From: Pseudomonas benzenivorans | GTDB taxonomy: Bacteria > Pseudomonadota > Gammaproteobacteria > Pseudomonadales > Pseudomonadaceae | Length of the DNA stretch: 64,000 bases | Direction of reading: 5' to 3' | NCBI RefSeq assembly: GCF_024397895.1 | Contig: NZ_CP073346.1 | Span: 3,100,001-3,164,000, forward strand | The notes under the pieces: model-generated | Database searches by the model: none | What the model was told of the DNA's origin: nothing | The model's input: only the letters and a program-made list of their open reading frames with translations | Part shown: positions 18,325 to 30,143 of the stretch, in pieces | Layout of the letters: each line of letters begins with the position of its first letter | Numbering within the stretch: the stretch's first letter is position 1 | Position numbers and translations under genes: made by a program

Positions 18325-19275
18325 ATGGATCAGAGTATCGACAATGACCAGGCCATCACCCGCGACAGCCTCTACGGCACCGCGGCCGAGCCGACCTACG
18401 CCGGCATCACCAGTTTTATGCGCCGGCGCTATTCGCGGGATCTGAGCGGGGTCGACCTGGTCATCAGCGGCGTGCCCTTCGACACCGCCACCACCAACCG
18501 GCCGGGCAGCCGCTTCGGCCCGCGGGCGATTCGCGCGGCCTCGATCCAGTCGGCCTGGGCCCGGCATTTTCCCTGGGAATTCGATCCATTCGATGTGCTG
18601 GCCTGCATCGACTACGGCGACTGCTACTTCGACCACGGCCGTCCCGAGGCCGTGCCGGCGGCCATCGAGCGCCACGCCGAGACCATCCTCGAGGCCGGCT
18701 GTGCCATGCTGACCCTGGGCGGCGACCACTTCATCAGCTACCCGCTGCTCAAGGCCCACGCCAGAAAGCACGGGCCGTTGTCGCTGATCCACTTCGATGC
18801 CCACAGCGACACCTGGCCGGACGCAGAGGGCCAGCGCATCGACCACGGCACCATGTTCTATCACGCCGCCCGCGAGGGCCTGGTGGACCCGGCGCGCTCG
18901 GTGCAGGTGGGCCTGCGCACGACCAACGACGATGTCATGGGCTTCCAGGTGCTGGACGCCCGCGAGGTGCACCGGCAGACCCCGGAGCAGATCGCCGAGC
19001 GCATCCGCGCGCGGGTCGGCGACCACCCGGTGTACCTGACCTTCGACATCGATTGTCTGGACCCGGCCTTCGCTCCCGGCACCGGCACCCCGGTGTGCGG
19101 CGGCCTGTCCAGCCACCAGGCCCTGGAGATCCTGCGGGGTCTGCGTGGCATCAACCTGGTCGGCATGGATGTGGTCGAGGTGGCGCCGCCCTACGACAAC
19201 GCCGAAGTCACCGCCCTGGCGGGGGCGACCCTGGCGATGGAGATGATCTGTTTGTATGCGGCCAGACGCCTGTAG
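18325..19275 (+). CDS. speB: Agmatinase-family ureohydrolase
   Basis: A 316-residue manganese ureohydrolase that would split agmatine to putrescine and urea. The binuclear-metal ligands are visible: GGDHF (near residues 132-136), HFDAHSDT (near 155-162) and TFDIDCLDPAFAPGTGTP (near 237-254). Sequence and length are close to E. coli SpeB. Pseudomonads also have guanidinobutyrase and guanidinopropionase paralogues of this family, so another guanidino substrate remains possible. It forms a two-gene operon with the polyamine-binding protein and is followed by a terminator. Confidence 0.85.
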   Translation: MDQSIDNDQAITRDSLYGTAAEPTYAGITSFMRRRYSRDLSGVDLVISGVPFDTATTNRPGSRFGPRAIRAASIQSAWARHFPWEFDPFDVLACIDYGDCYFDHGRPEAVPAAIERHAETILEAGCAMLTLGGDHFISYPLLKAHARKHGPLSLIHFDAHSDTWPDAEGQRIDHGTMFYHAAREGLVDPARSVQVGLRTTNDDVMGFQVLDAREVHRQTPEQIAERIRARVGDHPVYLTFDIDCLDPAFAPGTGTPVCGGLSSHQALEILRGLRGINLVGMDVVEVAPPYDNAEVTALAGATLAMEMICLYAARRL

Positions 19276-19346
19276 GGCAGACGTCGGTCCATAGGGTGGA
19301 GATCGCTTGTCATTGCCAGCGCTTGGCCAGCAAGCCTTCTGCCATG

Positions 19347-19385
19347 AAAAAAGCGCGAGCCCAAGGGTGGGCCCGCGTTTTCGCT
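19347..19385. terminator. Bidirectional terminator between agmatinase and CoA-transferase
   Basis: A CGCGaGCCC/GGGCcCGCG hairpin is flanked by six A residues on the left and TTTTC on the right. It lies between two convergent stops, so it serves both. Confidence 0.8.
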
Positions 19386-20941
19386 CAAGGGGTGAGGGCC
19401 TGCGCCAGGCCCATTGCCGCGGGCTGAAACAGTCGCGCGTCCATCAGCCGGGGCTGGCGGACGATGGGGCGGAAATCCATGCGCGCCAGGATGTCGCGCT
19501 CAAGGTCCACGCCGGGGGCGATCTCGATCAGCTCCAGGCCCTCGAGGGTCAGGGCGAACACGCAGCGCTCGGTGACGTACAGCACCGGCTGGCCCCGCTC
19601 GGCCGCCAGGCGTCCGGCGAAGGTGCGGTGCTCCACCTCGGCGACGAACTTGCGCAGCTCGCCGTCGCGGACGATGCGCAGCTCGCCGTTCTCGATGCGG
19701 ATATCCTGCTGGCCGGCGCTGAAGGTGCCGACGAACACCACCTGCTTGGCGTTCTGGCTGATGTTGATGAAGCCGCCGGCACCCGACAGCCGCGAGCCGA
19801 AGCGCGACACGTTGAGGTTGCCCGCGGCATCCGCCTGGGCCAGGCCGAGGAAGGCCAGGTCGAGGCCGCCGCCGTCGTAGAAGTCGAACTGGTAGGGCTG
19901 GTCGATCAGTGCGCTGTGGTTGCTGGCCGCGCCGAAGTCCAGGCCCGAGGCGGGCACCCCGCCGATCACCCCGGGTTCGGCGGTGAGGGTCAGCCGGTCG
20001 ATCACCCCTTCCTCGGCGGCCACCGCGGCGACCCCTTCCGGCATGCCGATGCCGAGGTTGACCACGGCGCCGGCGCGCAGCTCCAGGGCGGCGCGGCGGG
20101 CGATCAGCTTGCGCACCTCCAGCGGCATCGGCGCCAGGCTGTCCATCGGCACCCGGGTCTCGGCGGCGAAGGCCGGGTTGTAGGCGGTGGCGAAGGTCTG
20201 CTGATGGTGCTCCGGCGCGGCGACCACCACGCAGTCCACCAGGATGCCCGGGACCTTCACCTCGCGGGCCCGGAGCGAGCCGCGCTCGACGATGCGCTCG
20301 ACCTGGGCGATCACCAGACCGCCGGAGTTGCGGGCGGCCATGGCGATGGCCAGGCTCTCGATGGTCAGCGCCTCGCGCTCGAACGACAGGTTGCCGTCCG
20401 GGTCGCTGCTGGTGGCGCGGATCACCCCGACGTGGATCGGAAAGGTCGGGTAGAACAGGTAGTCCTCGCCGTCGATCGGCAGGCGTCGCACCAGCTCGGC
20501 GGTGGTGCGGGCGTTGAGCTTGCCGCCGCCGAATTCGGGATCGACGAAGGTGCCGAGGCCAATCCTCGACAGCTGCCCCGGCTTGCCCGCGGCGATATCC
20601 CGGAACAGCTGGGAGATCACCCCCTGGGGCAGGTTGTAGGCCTCGATGCGGTTGTCCACCGCCAGCTTCTGCAGGCCTGGCACCAGGCCCCAGTGGCCGC
20701 CGATCACCCGCCTTACCAGGCCCTCGTGGGCCAGGTGGTTGAGGCCGCGGCCCTTGCCGTCGCCCTGTCCGGCGGCATACACCAGGGTCAGGTCGCGGGG
20801 CGCCTGCTCGGCCTGAAAACGCTGCTCCAGGGCGATGGCGATGGCCTCGGCGAAGCCGATGCCGACGAAGCCGCCGGTGGCCAGGTTGGCGTTGTCGCCG
20901 ATGCGTGCCACGGCGGCGGCGGCGGTCATGATCTTGCTCAT
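19385..20941 (-). CDS. Fused family I CoA-transferase (YdiF/propionate CoA-transferase-like)
   Basis: A 518-residue CoA-transferase carrying both alpha and beta halves in one chain, as in E. coli YdiF and clostridial propionate CoA-transferase. The N-terminal [12 protein letters not shown] loop is near residue 23. The C-terminal half has [15 protein letters not shown], which holds the catalytic glutamate that forms the glutamyl-CoA thioester. The start MSKIM was chosen; a longer frame upstream has no coding character. It would activate a short carboxylate or acyloxy acid by exchange with an acyl-CoA. A sigma-54 promoter precedes it, and the TRAP transporter upstream probably brings in the acid. 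Confidence 0.88.
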   Translation of the reverse strand: MSKIMTAAAAVARIGDNANLATGGFVGIGFAEAIAIALEQRFQAEQAPRDLTLVYAAGQGDGKGRGLNHLAHEGLVRRVIGGHWGLVPGLQKLAVDNRIEAYNLPQGVISQLFRDIAAGKPGQLSRIGLGTFVDPEFGGGKLNARTTAELVRRLPIDGEDYLFYPTFPIHVGVIRATSSDPDGNLSFEREALTIESLAIAMAARNSGGLVIAQVERIVERGSLRAREVKVPGILVDCVVVAAPEHHQQTFATAYNPAFAAETRVPMDSLAPMPLEVRKLIARRAALELRAGAVVNLGIGMPEGVAAVAAEEGVIDRLTLTAEPGVIGGVPASGLDFGAASNHSALIDQPYQFDFYDGGGLDLAFLGLAQADAAGNLNVSRFGSRLSGAGGFINISQNAKQVVFVGTFSAGQQDIRIENGELRIVRDGELRKFVAEVEHRTFAGRLAAERGQPVLYVTERCVFALTLEGLELIEIAPGVDLERDILARMDFRPIVRQPRLMDARLFQPAAMGLAQALTP

Positions 20942-21086
20942 GGCAGGTACTCGTGTGCGAGGTGGGGCTGCCGGAAGGGCCCGGTGACCTTCGGTGATCG
21001 CCGAAGCGGCCAGCCATCCTCTTGTTGTTGTTCTGGTCCCTGCCCGGCGCGCCTGGAGCGCGGCGAAGCAGGCCTGCGGGTGGTAG

Positions 21087-21103
21087 AGCGAAAGCCGTGC
21101 CAG
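21087..21103 (-). promoter_or_regulatory. Sigma-54 (-24/-12) promoter for the CoA-transferase gene
   Basis: On the minus strand CTGGCACGGCTTTCGCT matches the consensus YTGGCACGRNNNTTGCW at all but one defined position and keeps the required GG-N10-GC spacing. It lies about 146 bases before the CoA-transferase start. The region 20942-21313 holds no gene, only this promoter and an activator-site candidate at 21234. Confidence 0.75.
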
Positions 21104-21233
21104 AACAGCGGATGGGCGAGTATTTATCGTCGGGGACGGCGAGGAGGGCTCCAGGCCCGGCGCAGCGCCGGATGCCGCGGCACGGGCGGGCCGAGCAGCA
21201 GGCACTGCCACGGGAGCGTGGGAGGAGCCTGCC

Positions 21234-21249
21234 GTCTGGAATACTGGAC
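21234..21249 (-). promoter_or_regulatory. Candidate activator site upstream of the CoA-transferase promoter
   Basis: On the minus strand this 16-mer reads GTCCAG-N4-CCAGAC. The same GTCCAG-N4-CCAGAC arms occur at 26370-26385 upstream of dctP, and related GTCCAG..TGGAC sites follow there. It lies about 140 bases upstream of the -24/-12 element, a usual distance for an enhancer-binding protein. Confidence 0.5.
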
Positions 21250-21313
21250 ATGTGCAGGCCTGTGGCACGCGCGGCGGCGAGCTGTCCAGGGCGCTGGACG
21301 CCGCGGCGGGGAT

Positions 21314-22816
<1,503 letters not shown>

Positions 22817-22960
22817 GGCAGCAGGGTGTCCAGAGAATGATGGGGCCGATTATGGGAGCCGGCGCGCCGCCGAGGCAAGGCGTGCCAGCCTGCCGGCAGC
22901 CCGGCTCGGCAGTCGCCGGCCGGGGCGCTGGCGATGCGCCCGGCCGGCATGGCAGGGGGG

Positions 22961-24331
<1,371 letters not shown>

Positions 24332-24347
24332 TACTTCAGCCTCGTGA

Positions 24348-24986
24348 TCAGGGATTCGGATGGCCGCCGTTGCGGTCATCGGCAGGCGTTTGAATGGCCC
24401 GGGGGAATTGGAACAGCAGGGTGCTGCAGCGCGAGGCCCGGGAGACCAGGGCGATGGCCACGAGGATCAGGCCCAGGGGCAGCACGCTCTTGAAGATGAA
24501 GCGGTAGGGCAGGCCGCTGGGTGCCTGGGAGTGCTCCTGGTAGATGAACGCGGTGTAGGCGTAGGGCACCAGGGTATGGATCATCAGGGAGACCACCGGT
24601 AGTGCCAGCAGGGCGATGCCCAGCAGCTCGATGCGGGCCTGGGTGCGCAGGGAGAGCTTCTCCCGCAGCACATCGACGCGCACGTGATCGTCGCGCACCA
24701 CGGCGTAGCCCAGCGACAGCATCATGGCGGCGCCGAACAGGTGCCAGGACAGCTCTTCCAGGCCGATCGAACCGCGGGCCATGACGAAACGGCTGAACAC
24801 GTTGCTGAGCACCACCAGCAGCACCAGCAGCCACAGCCAGGCGCTGGCCCGGCCGATGGCGACGATCAGGCGATCGAGGTACCAGGACAGACGGTTGCTC
24901 GGCAGCGGCTGCGGGGCAGTGGCAGGCAGGTCGGGAGAAGCGGAGGGCTGAGACACAAATACCTCGGGCTTGGCAGGCAAAGGCAA
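24348..24986 (-). CDS. dctQ: TRAP transporter small membrane subunit DctQ
   Basis: A 212-residue protein with four membrane helices (near residues 38-62, 78-96, 118-138, 164-184) and the DctQ-type segment IGLEELSWHLFGAAMMLSLGYAVVRDDHVRVDVL. The Pro-rich N-terminal 30 residues are unusual, and a later start is possible. It sits between dctP and dctM with short gaps, giving a complete TRAP system. Confidence 0.9.
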   Translation of the reverse strand: MPLPAKPEVFVSQPSASPDLPATAPQPLPSNRLSWYLDRLIVAIGRASAWLWLLVLLVVLSNVFSRFVMARGSIGLEELSWHLFGAAMMLSLGYAVVRDDHVRVDVLREKLSLRTQARIELLGIALLALPVVSLMIHTLVPYAYTAFIYQEHSQAPSGLPYRFIFKSVLPLGLILVAIALVSRASRCSTLLFQFPRAIQTPADDRNGGHPNP

Positions 24987-25035
24987 TCGACGGGCACCGG
25001 CATGGCCGGGCCCGTCGAGGTTCGGGGTGGTGCGA

Positions 25036-26121
25036 TCAGTCCTGCTGGTAGAAGTCGCGCGGCAGGTAGCCCATGCGGTGCCAGGTGGCGTGGTGCTGCA
25101 TGAAGTCGCGCTGGCTGGTCAGCACGCGCTTGAACATGGCGTCCTGGCCGGCGATTTCGTCCAGCACCTCGTTGGTCACCCGCTGCAGCTCGCGCAGCAC
25201 CGGCTCCGGCAGGTTCTGCGCCTGCACGCCTTCCTTCTGGTACTCGGCCAGGGCGGTTGGCTGGGCCCACTCGCTCTCGGCGAAGCCCTTGAGGGTGGCC
25301 GACTCGCAGCCCATCTCGATCAGCGCGCGGCTTTGCGGCTGGAGCTTGTCCCACACACCCTGGTTGACCAGCAGGTGCGAGGTGGTCAGGGTCTGGTGCC
25401 AGCCCGGCATGATGTAGTTCTTGATGATCTGGTCCAGCCCCAGCATCTTGTCGATGGCCGGCTGGGAGAACTCGGTGGCGTCGATGGTCTTGCGCTCCAG
25501 CGCCTGGTAGATCTCGCCGCCGGGGATCATGGTGACCGAGGCGCCGAGCTTCTCCAGCACCTTGCCGCCGATGCCGGCGAAGCGAATGCGCAGGCCGTCG
25601 AAGTCCTTCAGGTCGTTGATCGGCTTGGCGAACCAGCCGGCGCCCTCCGGGCCGATGACGCTGCACAGCATCGGGTGGATGTTGTGCTCGGCGTAGATCT
25701 CCTCCAGCAGCTTCTTGCCGTCGCCCTGGTAGTACCAGGCCAGGTAGGCCGGTGGCTCCAGGTTGAAGGGTGCGCCGGAATAGAGCGGCAGGGCGGGGAT
25801 GGTGCCCTGGTCGTAGCCGACCCAGGTGAAGCCGGCCGGGTACTTGCCGGTGCTCACCGCATTCATGATCTCGAACGGCGGGACCAGCTCGCCCGGCTCG
25901 TAGTAGCGCAACTGCATGTCGCCACCGGAAATCGCCTTGAGCTGGTCGGCCAGGTGCTTGACCGGGGTAACCAGGCCGACCAGGTGCGAAGGGAAGGCCA
26001 GCGGCACCTGCCAGCGGACCTTCTCGGTGGCGACCGCCGGGGTGGCCAGCAGGCTGGCGGAGAGCAGCGTGGCGGCACTGATGCCGCAGGTGAGGCGGGA
26101 AAGCTGTTGCTTGATCGACAT
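25036..26121 (-). CDS. dctP: TRAP transporter substrate-binding protein DctP (TakP-like)
   Basis: A 361-residue periplasmic solute-binding protein with a Sec signal peptide (about residues 1-31, ending TPAVA). The stretch GLRIRFAGIGGKVLEKLGASVTMIPGGEIYQALERKTIDATEF holds the conserved carboxylate-binding Arg and resembles the TakP branch, known to bind 2-oxo acids. First gene of dctP-dctQ-dctM. The frame extends 138 codons further upstream without coding character; ATG at 26121 starts the signal peptide. An oxo or hydroxy acid ligand is inferred. Confidence 0.88.
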   Translation of the reverse strand: MSIKQQLSRLTCGISAATLLSASLLATPAVATEKVRWQVPLAFPSHLVGLVTPVKHLADQLKAISGGDMQLRYYEPGELVPPFEIMNAVSTGKYPAGFTWVGYDQGTIPALPLYSGAPFNLEPPAYLAWYYQGDGKKLLEEIYAEHNIHPMLCSVIGPEGAGWFAKPINDLKDFDGLRIRFAGIGGKVLEKLGASVTMIPGGEIYQALERKTIDATEFSQPAIDKMLGLDQIIKNYIMPGWHQTLTTSHLLVNQGVWDKLQPQSRALIEMGCESATLKGFAESEWAQPTALAEYQKEGVQAQNLPEPVLRELQRVTNEVLDEIAGQDAMFKRVLTSQRDFMQHHATWHRMGYLPRDFYQQD

Positions 26122-26288
26122 ACGGAGTTCCTTCTTGTTGTTGTGCCTGCCGGTGGGCAGGTGCCCTGGCGCCGTCCTGTCGGACAGTCGGCGAAACTGG
26201 CCAGATAACGAACATAGCTCAGCCGAGTGCGAAGGGGCAGCGCCAGTGTTGTGCTTGAGGTTGTTCTGGCGTCTAGCGCATCCAACCA

Positions 26289-26305
26289 AGCAGGTTCTGT
26301 GCCTG
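26289..26305 (-). promoter_or_regulatory. Candidate sigma-54 promoter for dctPQM
   Basis: On the minus strand CAGGCACAGAACCTGCT keeps the GG-N10-GC spacing and the GGCAC and TGC cores but departs from the consensus at three positions. It is about 170 bases before dctP and 65-160 bases downstream of the palindromes at 26370-26447. Confidence 0.45.
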
Positions 26306-26369
26306 AGCCCGTGGCGTCGGCACAGTCCGCGTCTGTCTGGGGTTGTGGACGAACAGCCTGGCCGGGCCT

Positions 26370-26447
26370 GTCCAGATGGCCAGACATCTTTGGTCGGATA
26401 GTGGTGGCTCGGTCCAGAGTATTGGACGGACATCCAGAAAAATGGAC
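26370..26447. promoter_or_regulatory. Three phased activator-site palindromes upstream of dctP
   Basis: Three related 16-mers start at 26370 (GTCCAGATGGCCAGAC), 26412 (GTCCAGAGTATTGGAC) and 26432 (ATCCAGAAAAATGGAC). The starts are 42 and 20 bases apart, close to whole helical turns, so sites would lie on one face of the DNA. This is the usual layout of an enhancer for a sigma-54 activator. Confidence 0.6.
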
Positions 26448-26678
26448 TTGTAATGGCACCAGGCAATGCCGGCCTGCATCGTTGCGAGTGCTGAGCCCTG
26501 GCGCAAAACGATGGGCCGTTGTCGGGGTTGAACATCGCCCTGTCGCCGCTATATGGCTAACCTATATAGTGGGATTGGATGCTCCATTGTTCGGCGGATT
26601 GGCCGGGGACAAATATAAAAATCAGTTGGGCTGCCACATAAATGATTCTTCTATATAACTGTATTTCGGGACTAGAAC

Positions 26679-27140
26679 ATGCCTGCCAGTACGCGGTTCG
26701 CAGTAGCGGTACATATACTCACTGGCCTAGCCATCCATGAAAACGAACCGCTGCCGTCGGAGATCATTGCGAAGAGCGCCAATACCAATGCCTCGGTAAT
26801 CCGCCGGATCATGTCGATGCTCAATACGGCAGGTTTCTCCAGATCGCAGCTGGGGCAGGGCGGAGGTGCGCTGCTGGCCAGGCCGGCCAGCAGCATCACC
26901 CTGCTCGACGTGTTCAGGGCCGTGGAGACGGCGCCGCTGTTTACCTTGCATCACGCGGTGCCTGATTCAGGCTGCGCAGTGGGCGAATATATAGCGCCGG
27001 TGCTGCAGGAAAAGATTAATAGCGCCGTGGCCGCGCTGGAAGCGGAACTCAATGGCGTAACTATCGCCGATATTGCCTGCCGTATTTCCGAGTGCGAGCG
27101 GGGGTGTCCCGAACTCGATAAATATCACGGGCGAGTCTAA
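26679..27140 (+). CDS. Rrf2-family transcriptional regulator
   Basis: A 153-residue Rrf2 regulator. The N-terminal winged helix begins STRFAVAVHILTGLA and the recognition region is NASVIRRIMSMLNTAGF (near 37-53). Four cysteines are present, C99, C134, C139 and C143. The last three resemble, but do not match, the spacing of IscR cluster ligands. It may sense redox state or metal through them, but could also be a YwnA-like member without a cluster. Divergent from dctP, so it may contribute to TRAP gene control. Confidence 0.82.
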   Translation: MPASTRFAVAVHILTGLAIHENEPLPSEIIAKSANTNASVIRRIMSMLNTAGFSRSQLGQGGGALLARPASSITLLDVFRAVETAPLFTLHHAVPDSGCAVGEYIAPVLQEKINSAVAALEAELNGVTIADIACRISECERGCPELDKYHGRV

Positions 27141-27179
27141 AAGTTGCTCACGCTATCTGGCCGGTTAAATGTAGTCCGT

Positions 27180-27986
27180 TTAATCGCGGCCAAGTGGCGG
27201 CAATTGGCGCACCTCCAGATGCTGATCCAATAGTGCGCCTATGGTGTCGCGCGCCTGGTCCGTGGCCGCGCTTGTCCAGACCGAATCGATGCCCAGTTCG
27301 ACTCGACGCCTGAGCAGTCCTTGTTCATGCAATCGTCTCCTGACTTCGGCGGCGACTGCTGGCGAGGGGTCGACGATCCGCACGCCGGCACCGGCCACCC
27401 GGGCGATGCTGTCGATCAGGAAGGGGTAGTGGGTGCAGCCCAGCACCAGGGTGTCGGCACCCTTGCGCAGTGCCGGGGAGAGCAGAGTGTGCAGCTGCGC
27501 ATGCAGCTCCGCCGAGTCCAGGTCGATGGCCTCGACCCGGTCGGCAAGGCCCGGGCAGGGGACGAAGAGTACCTCCACGCCAGCCCCGTGACGGCGGCGC
27601 AGCCGGTGCAGGCTATCGCTCTGCAGGGTGCGGCTGGTGGCCATGACGGCGATTACCCCGCTGCGGGTCAGGGCGACCGCCGGTTTGATCGCCGGCTCGA
27701 TGGCTATGATCGGAATATCGAAGGCCTCGCGCAGGGCACCGACCGCCACCGCGGTAATGGTGTTGCAGGCGATGACCACGGCTTTGCAACCTTGTGCGAC
27801 GAGGAACTCGATGATGCGTGCCGAGCGTCTGGCGATCCAGGCGGTGCTGCGGTCGCCATAGGGGGCACAGGCGGAATCCGCGACATAGAGCAGGTCTTCA
27901 TGGGGCAGCTCGCGGCGGATGTCGCGTAGCAGCGACAAGCCGCCGACTCCCGAGTCGAGTACGCCAACCGGCCTGGATGCAGACAT
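27180..27986 (-). CDS. murI: Glutamate racemase (probable second copy)
   Basis: A 268-residue glutamate racemase that makes D-glutamate for peptidoglycan. The two catalytic cysteines are in VIACNTITA (C74) and LGCTHYPF (C184), and the N-terminal GVLDSGVGGLSLL loop is intact. It starts six bases after the benE stop, so the two genes are probably co-transcribed. In pseudomonads the usual murI lies near hemA-prfA-hemK. This copy is elsewhere, so it is likely a paralogue or a relocated gene; the rest of the genome is not visible to decide. Confidence 0.88.
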   Translation of the reverse strand: MSASRPVGVLDSGVGGLSLLRDIRRELPHEDLLYVADSACAPYGDRSTAWIARRSARIIEFLVAQGCKAVVIACNTITAVAVGALREAFDIPIIAIEPAIKPAVALTRSGVIAVMATSRTLQSDSLHRLRRRHGAGVEVLFVPCPGLADRVEAIDLDSAELHAQLHTLLSPALRKGADTLVLGCTHYPFLIDSIARVAGAGVRIVDPSPAVAAEVRRRLHEQGLLRRRVELGIDSVWTSAATDQARDTIGALLDQHLEVRQLPPLGRD

Positions 27987-27992
27987 CTGGCG

Positions 27993-29222
27993 CTACTCCA
28001 GATTCTTGTCGAGCTTGTCGCTGCGAGGACTGCGCAGGCGCGCCAGTAAGCCCTGCAGATCGGGCGAGGCCTGCAGCACCAGCATCGCCAGCGCGCCCGC
28101 CAGCATGCCCCAGAACGCCGAACCGATGCCCAGCAGGGAGACCCCGGAGGCGGTGACCAGAAAGGTGATCAGCGCCGCCTCGCGGTGCTGTTCCTCCAGC
28201 AGGGCGCTGGCCAGCCCATTGCCGATGGTGCCGAGCAGGGCCAGGCCGGCGATCGCCAGGATCAGCTCGTTGGGAAAGGCCAGGAACAGCGCGCCGACCG
28301 TGGCGCCAAAGATGCCCACCAGCAGGTAGAAGAACCCCGCGGCCACGGCGGCGCTGTAGCGCTTGGCCGGGTCCTCGTGGGCCTCCTTGCCGGTGCAGAT
28401 GGCCGCGGTGATGGTGGCCAGGTTCAGCGCATAGCCGCCGAACGGCGCCAGCAGCAGGGTGGCCACGCCGGTCCAGCCGATCAGTGGCGAACTCGGCGTC
28501 TGGTAGCCCGAGGCGCGCAGCACGGTGAGCCCCGGCAGGTTCTGCGAGGCCATGGTCACCGCGAACAGCGGCAGGGCTACGCCGATCATCGCTTGCAGGG
28601 AAAAGCTCGGGGCGACGAACTGCGGGGTGGCCAGGGCCAGTTCGACGCCGTCGAAGTTCAGCATGCCGCGGCTGGCGGCAATGGCCACGCCGACCGCCAG
28701 GGGGGCGACCACCGCGTAGCGGGGCAGCAGACGGCGCGCCAGCAGGTAGCAGGCGAACATCGGGAATACCAGGCCGAACTGGCTATTCATCGCGGCGAAT
28801 GCATCCAGGCCGAAACGCAGCAGAATGCCGGCGAGCATGCCGGCGGCGATCGCCATGGGGATGTGCTTGACGATGCGCTCGAACCAGCCGCTGAAACCGC
28901 AGAGGGTGATCAACAAGCCGCAGGCGATGAAGGCTCCGGTCGCTTCGGCCAGGTCGACCCCGGAGGCGCTGGTGATCAGCATGGCGGCCCCGGACGTGGA
29001 CCAGGCGATGGCGATGGGCGCGCGGTAACGCAGAGACAGGGCGATCCCGCTCACGCCCATGCCGATGCACAGCGCCAGCATCCAGGAGCCGATCTGCGCC
29101 GGGTTCGCCCCCAGTGCCTGGGCCGCCTGGAACACCAGCACGGCCGAGCTGGTAAAGCCGACCAGCACAGTGACGAAGCCGGCGTTGATGGCGGAAAGGG
29201 AAAGGTCTTTGAATAGGGTCAT
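27993..29222 (-). CDS. benE: Benzoate/H+ symporter family protein BenE
   Basis: A 409-residue inner-membrane transporter of the BenE family with about 11-12 helices. Family segments include GFTSSAVLVFQAAQALGA near residue 22, IAIAWSTSGAAMLIT near 71 and APFGGYALNLATITAAICTG near 262. It is co-transcribed with the racemase gene. No benzoate dioxygenase genes are visible, so the substrate may be another aromatic acid or the catabolic genes lie elsewhere. Confidence 0.9.
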   Translation of the reverse strand: MTLFKDLSLSAINAGFVTVLVGFTSSAVLVFQAAQALGANPAQIGSWMLALCIGMGVSGIALSLRYRAPIAIAWSTSGAAMLITSASGVDLAEATGAFIACGLLITLCGFSGWFERIVKHIPMAIAAGMLAGILLRFGLDAFAAMNSQFGLVFPMFACYLLARRLLPRYAVVAPLAVGVAIAASRGMLNFDGVELALATPQFVAPSFSLQAMIGVALPLFAVTMASQNLPGLTVLRASGYQTPSSPLIGWTGVATLLLAPFGGYALNLATITAAICTGKEAHEDPAKRYSAAVAAGFFYLLVGIFGATVGALFLAFPNELILAIAGLALLGTIGNGLASALLEEQHREAALITFLVTASGVSLLGIGSAFWGMLAGALAMLVLQASPDLQGLLARLRSPRSDKLDKNLE

Positions 29223-29308
29223 GGCACTACATCCTGTAGCCTGTTTGCTTCGTCATGGGCCGCGCAGAGGTCCTGCTGGAGCACTCTGCGCGGCGTGTAC
29301 GCAGCCGC

Positions 29309-29914
29309 TTACTGCGAGGCGCTCTGCTCGTCTTCGATCGCCTTGAGGAAGGACGGATGGGCTTTCACCGCATCGATCATGCGCTGCACCTTGTCGCTCA
29401 TGATGATGTCGACCGGGAAGTACTGACCCCAGCTGGCGTAGACGGCCAGCATCATGTCGACCACGGTGATCTGCTCGCCGAAGATGAAGGTCGACTGTTG
29501 CAGCTGCTTGTCCACCGCGCTCCACAAGGCATTGATGCTGTTGCTCGCTGCAGTCAGCGCCTGCTCCTTGGCCGGGCCGTCGTCGAGGGCCTTGCCGAGG
29601 AAGAACAGGCGACCGTAGGCAGGGTGCATGGTGGCGTTGGCGAACATCACCCACTCGATGAAGCGGGCCTTTTCCAGGCCGCTTTCCGGCAGCATCTGGT
29701 TCTTGTGCTTGTCCAGCAGGTAAAGAATGATCGCCGCGCCTTCGCGGATGACCTGGCCGTTGTCGACCAGCACCGGCACCATGCCGCGCGATTCGAGTTT
29801 GTCGAAGTCGGTTGTCTTGTTGCGGTCGATTGCCTCGACCGGCTGGTTGAGCTCGTTGAGCAGCGCGTGAATGGCCAGCGAGCAAGCACCCGGCAGATAG
29901 TACAGCTTGTACAT
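29309..29914 (-). CDS. Glutathione S-transferase
   Basis: A 201-residue cytosolic glutathione S-transferase. The thioredoxin-like N-terminal domain has YYLPGACSLAIHALLNE with the active-site Ser and the cis-Pro motif GMVPVLV near 44. The helical C-terminal domain includes QITVVDMMLAVYASW near 148. The class is beta/theta-like. It is divergent from an HxlR regulator across 229 bases, which suggests inducible detoxification. Confidence 0.88.
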   Translation of the reverse strand: MYKLYYLPGACSLAIHALLNELNQPVEAIDRNKTTDFDKLESRGMVPVLVDNGQVIREGAAIILYLLDKHKNQMLPESGLEKARFIEWVMFANATMHPAYGRLFFLGKALDDGPAKEQALTAASNSINALWSAVDKQLQQSTFIFGEQITVVDMMLAVYASWGQYFPVDIIMSDKVQRMIDAVKAHPSFLKAIEDEQSASQ

Positions 29915-30105
29915 GTGGTTCTCCTTTACATGGTTTCGAGCTGACGCTCGTCGAAATAGCGGGGCCGGGCTAGGCCCCGCGGTCTACCTCTATTGCTGAT
30001 GCCCCGTGCGCCGTTTTGGCCTGGCGCAAGGGGTGGCGATGGGGCGAGTCTAGGCAACCTGAGTTACTTTTGTATACCTGCATTCCTTTAGTTGCTACAT
30101 TTACT

Positions 30106-30123
30106 GGTAACCATCCGGTAACC
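30106..30123. promoter_or_regulatory. Direct repeat GGTAACC in the glutathione transferase/HxlR gap
   Basis: Two identical GGTAACC units start at 30106 and 30117, 11 bases apart, about one helical turn. They lie just upstream of the HxlR gene. A dimeric HxlR regulator could bind here; this is inferred from position and repeat structure. Confidence 0.45.
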
Positions 30124-30143
30124 AGCTTTCCAAGGAGTCGACC

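Larger units (their letters stand above)
26122..26678. other. 557-base divergent regulatory region between dctP and the Rrf2 gene
   Basis: No gene is seen. The dctP-proximal half contains a candidate -24/-12 element and three GTCCAG-type palindromes, described separately. The right end (26540-26680) is clearly AT-richer than its surroundings and holds a CTATATAG palindrome at 26562-26569, plausibly the Rrf2 gene promoter. Confidence 0.6.
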
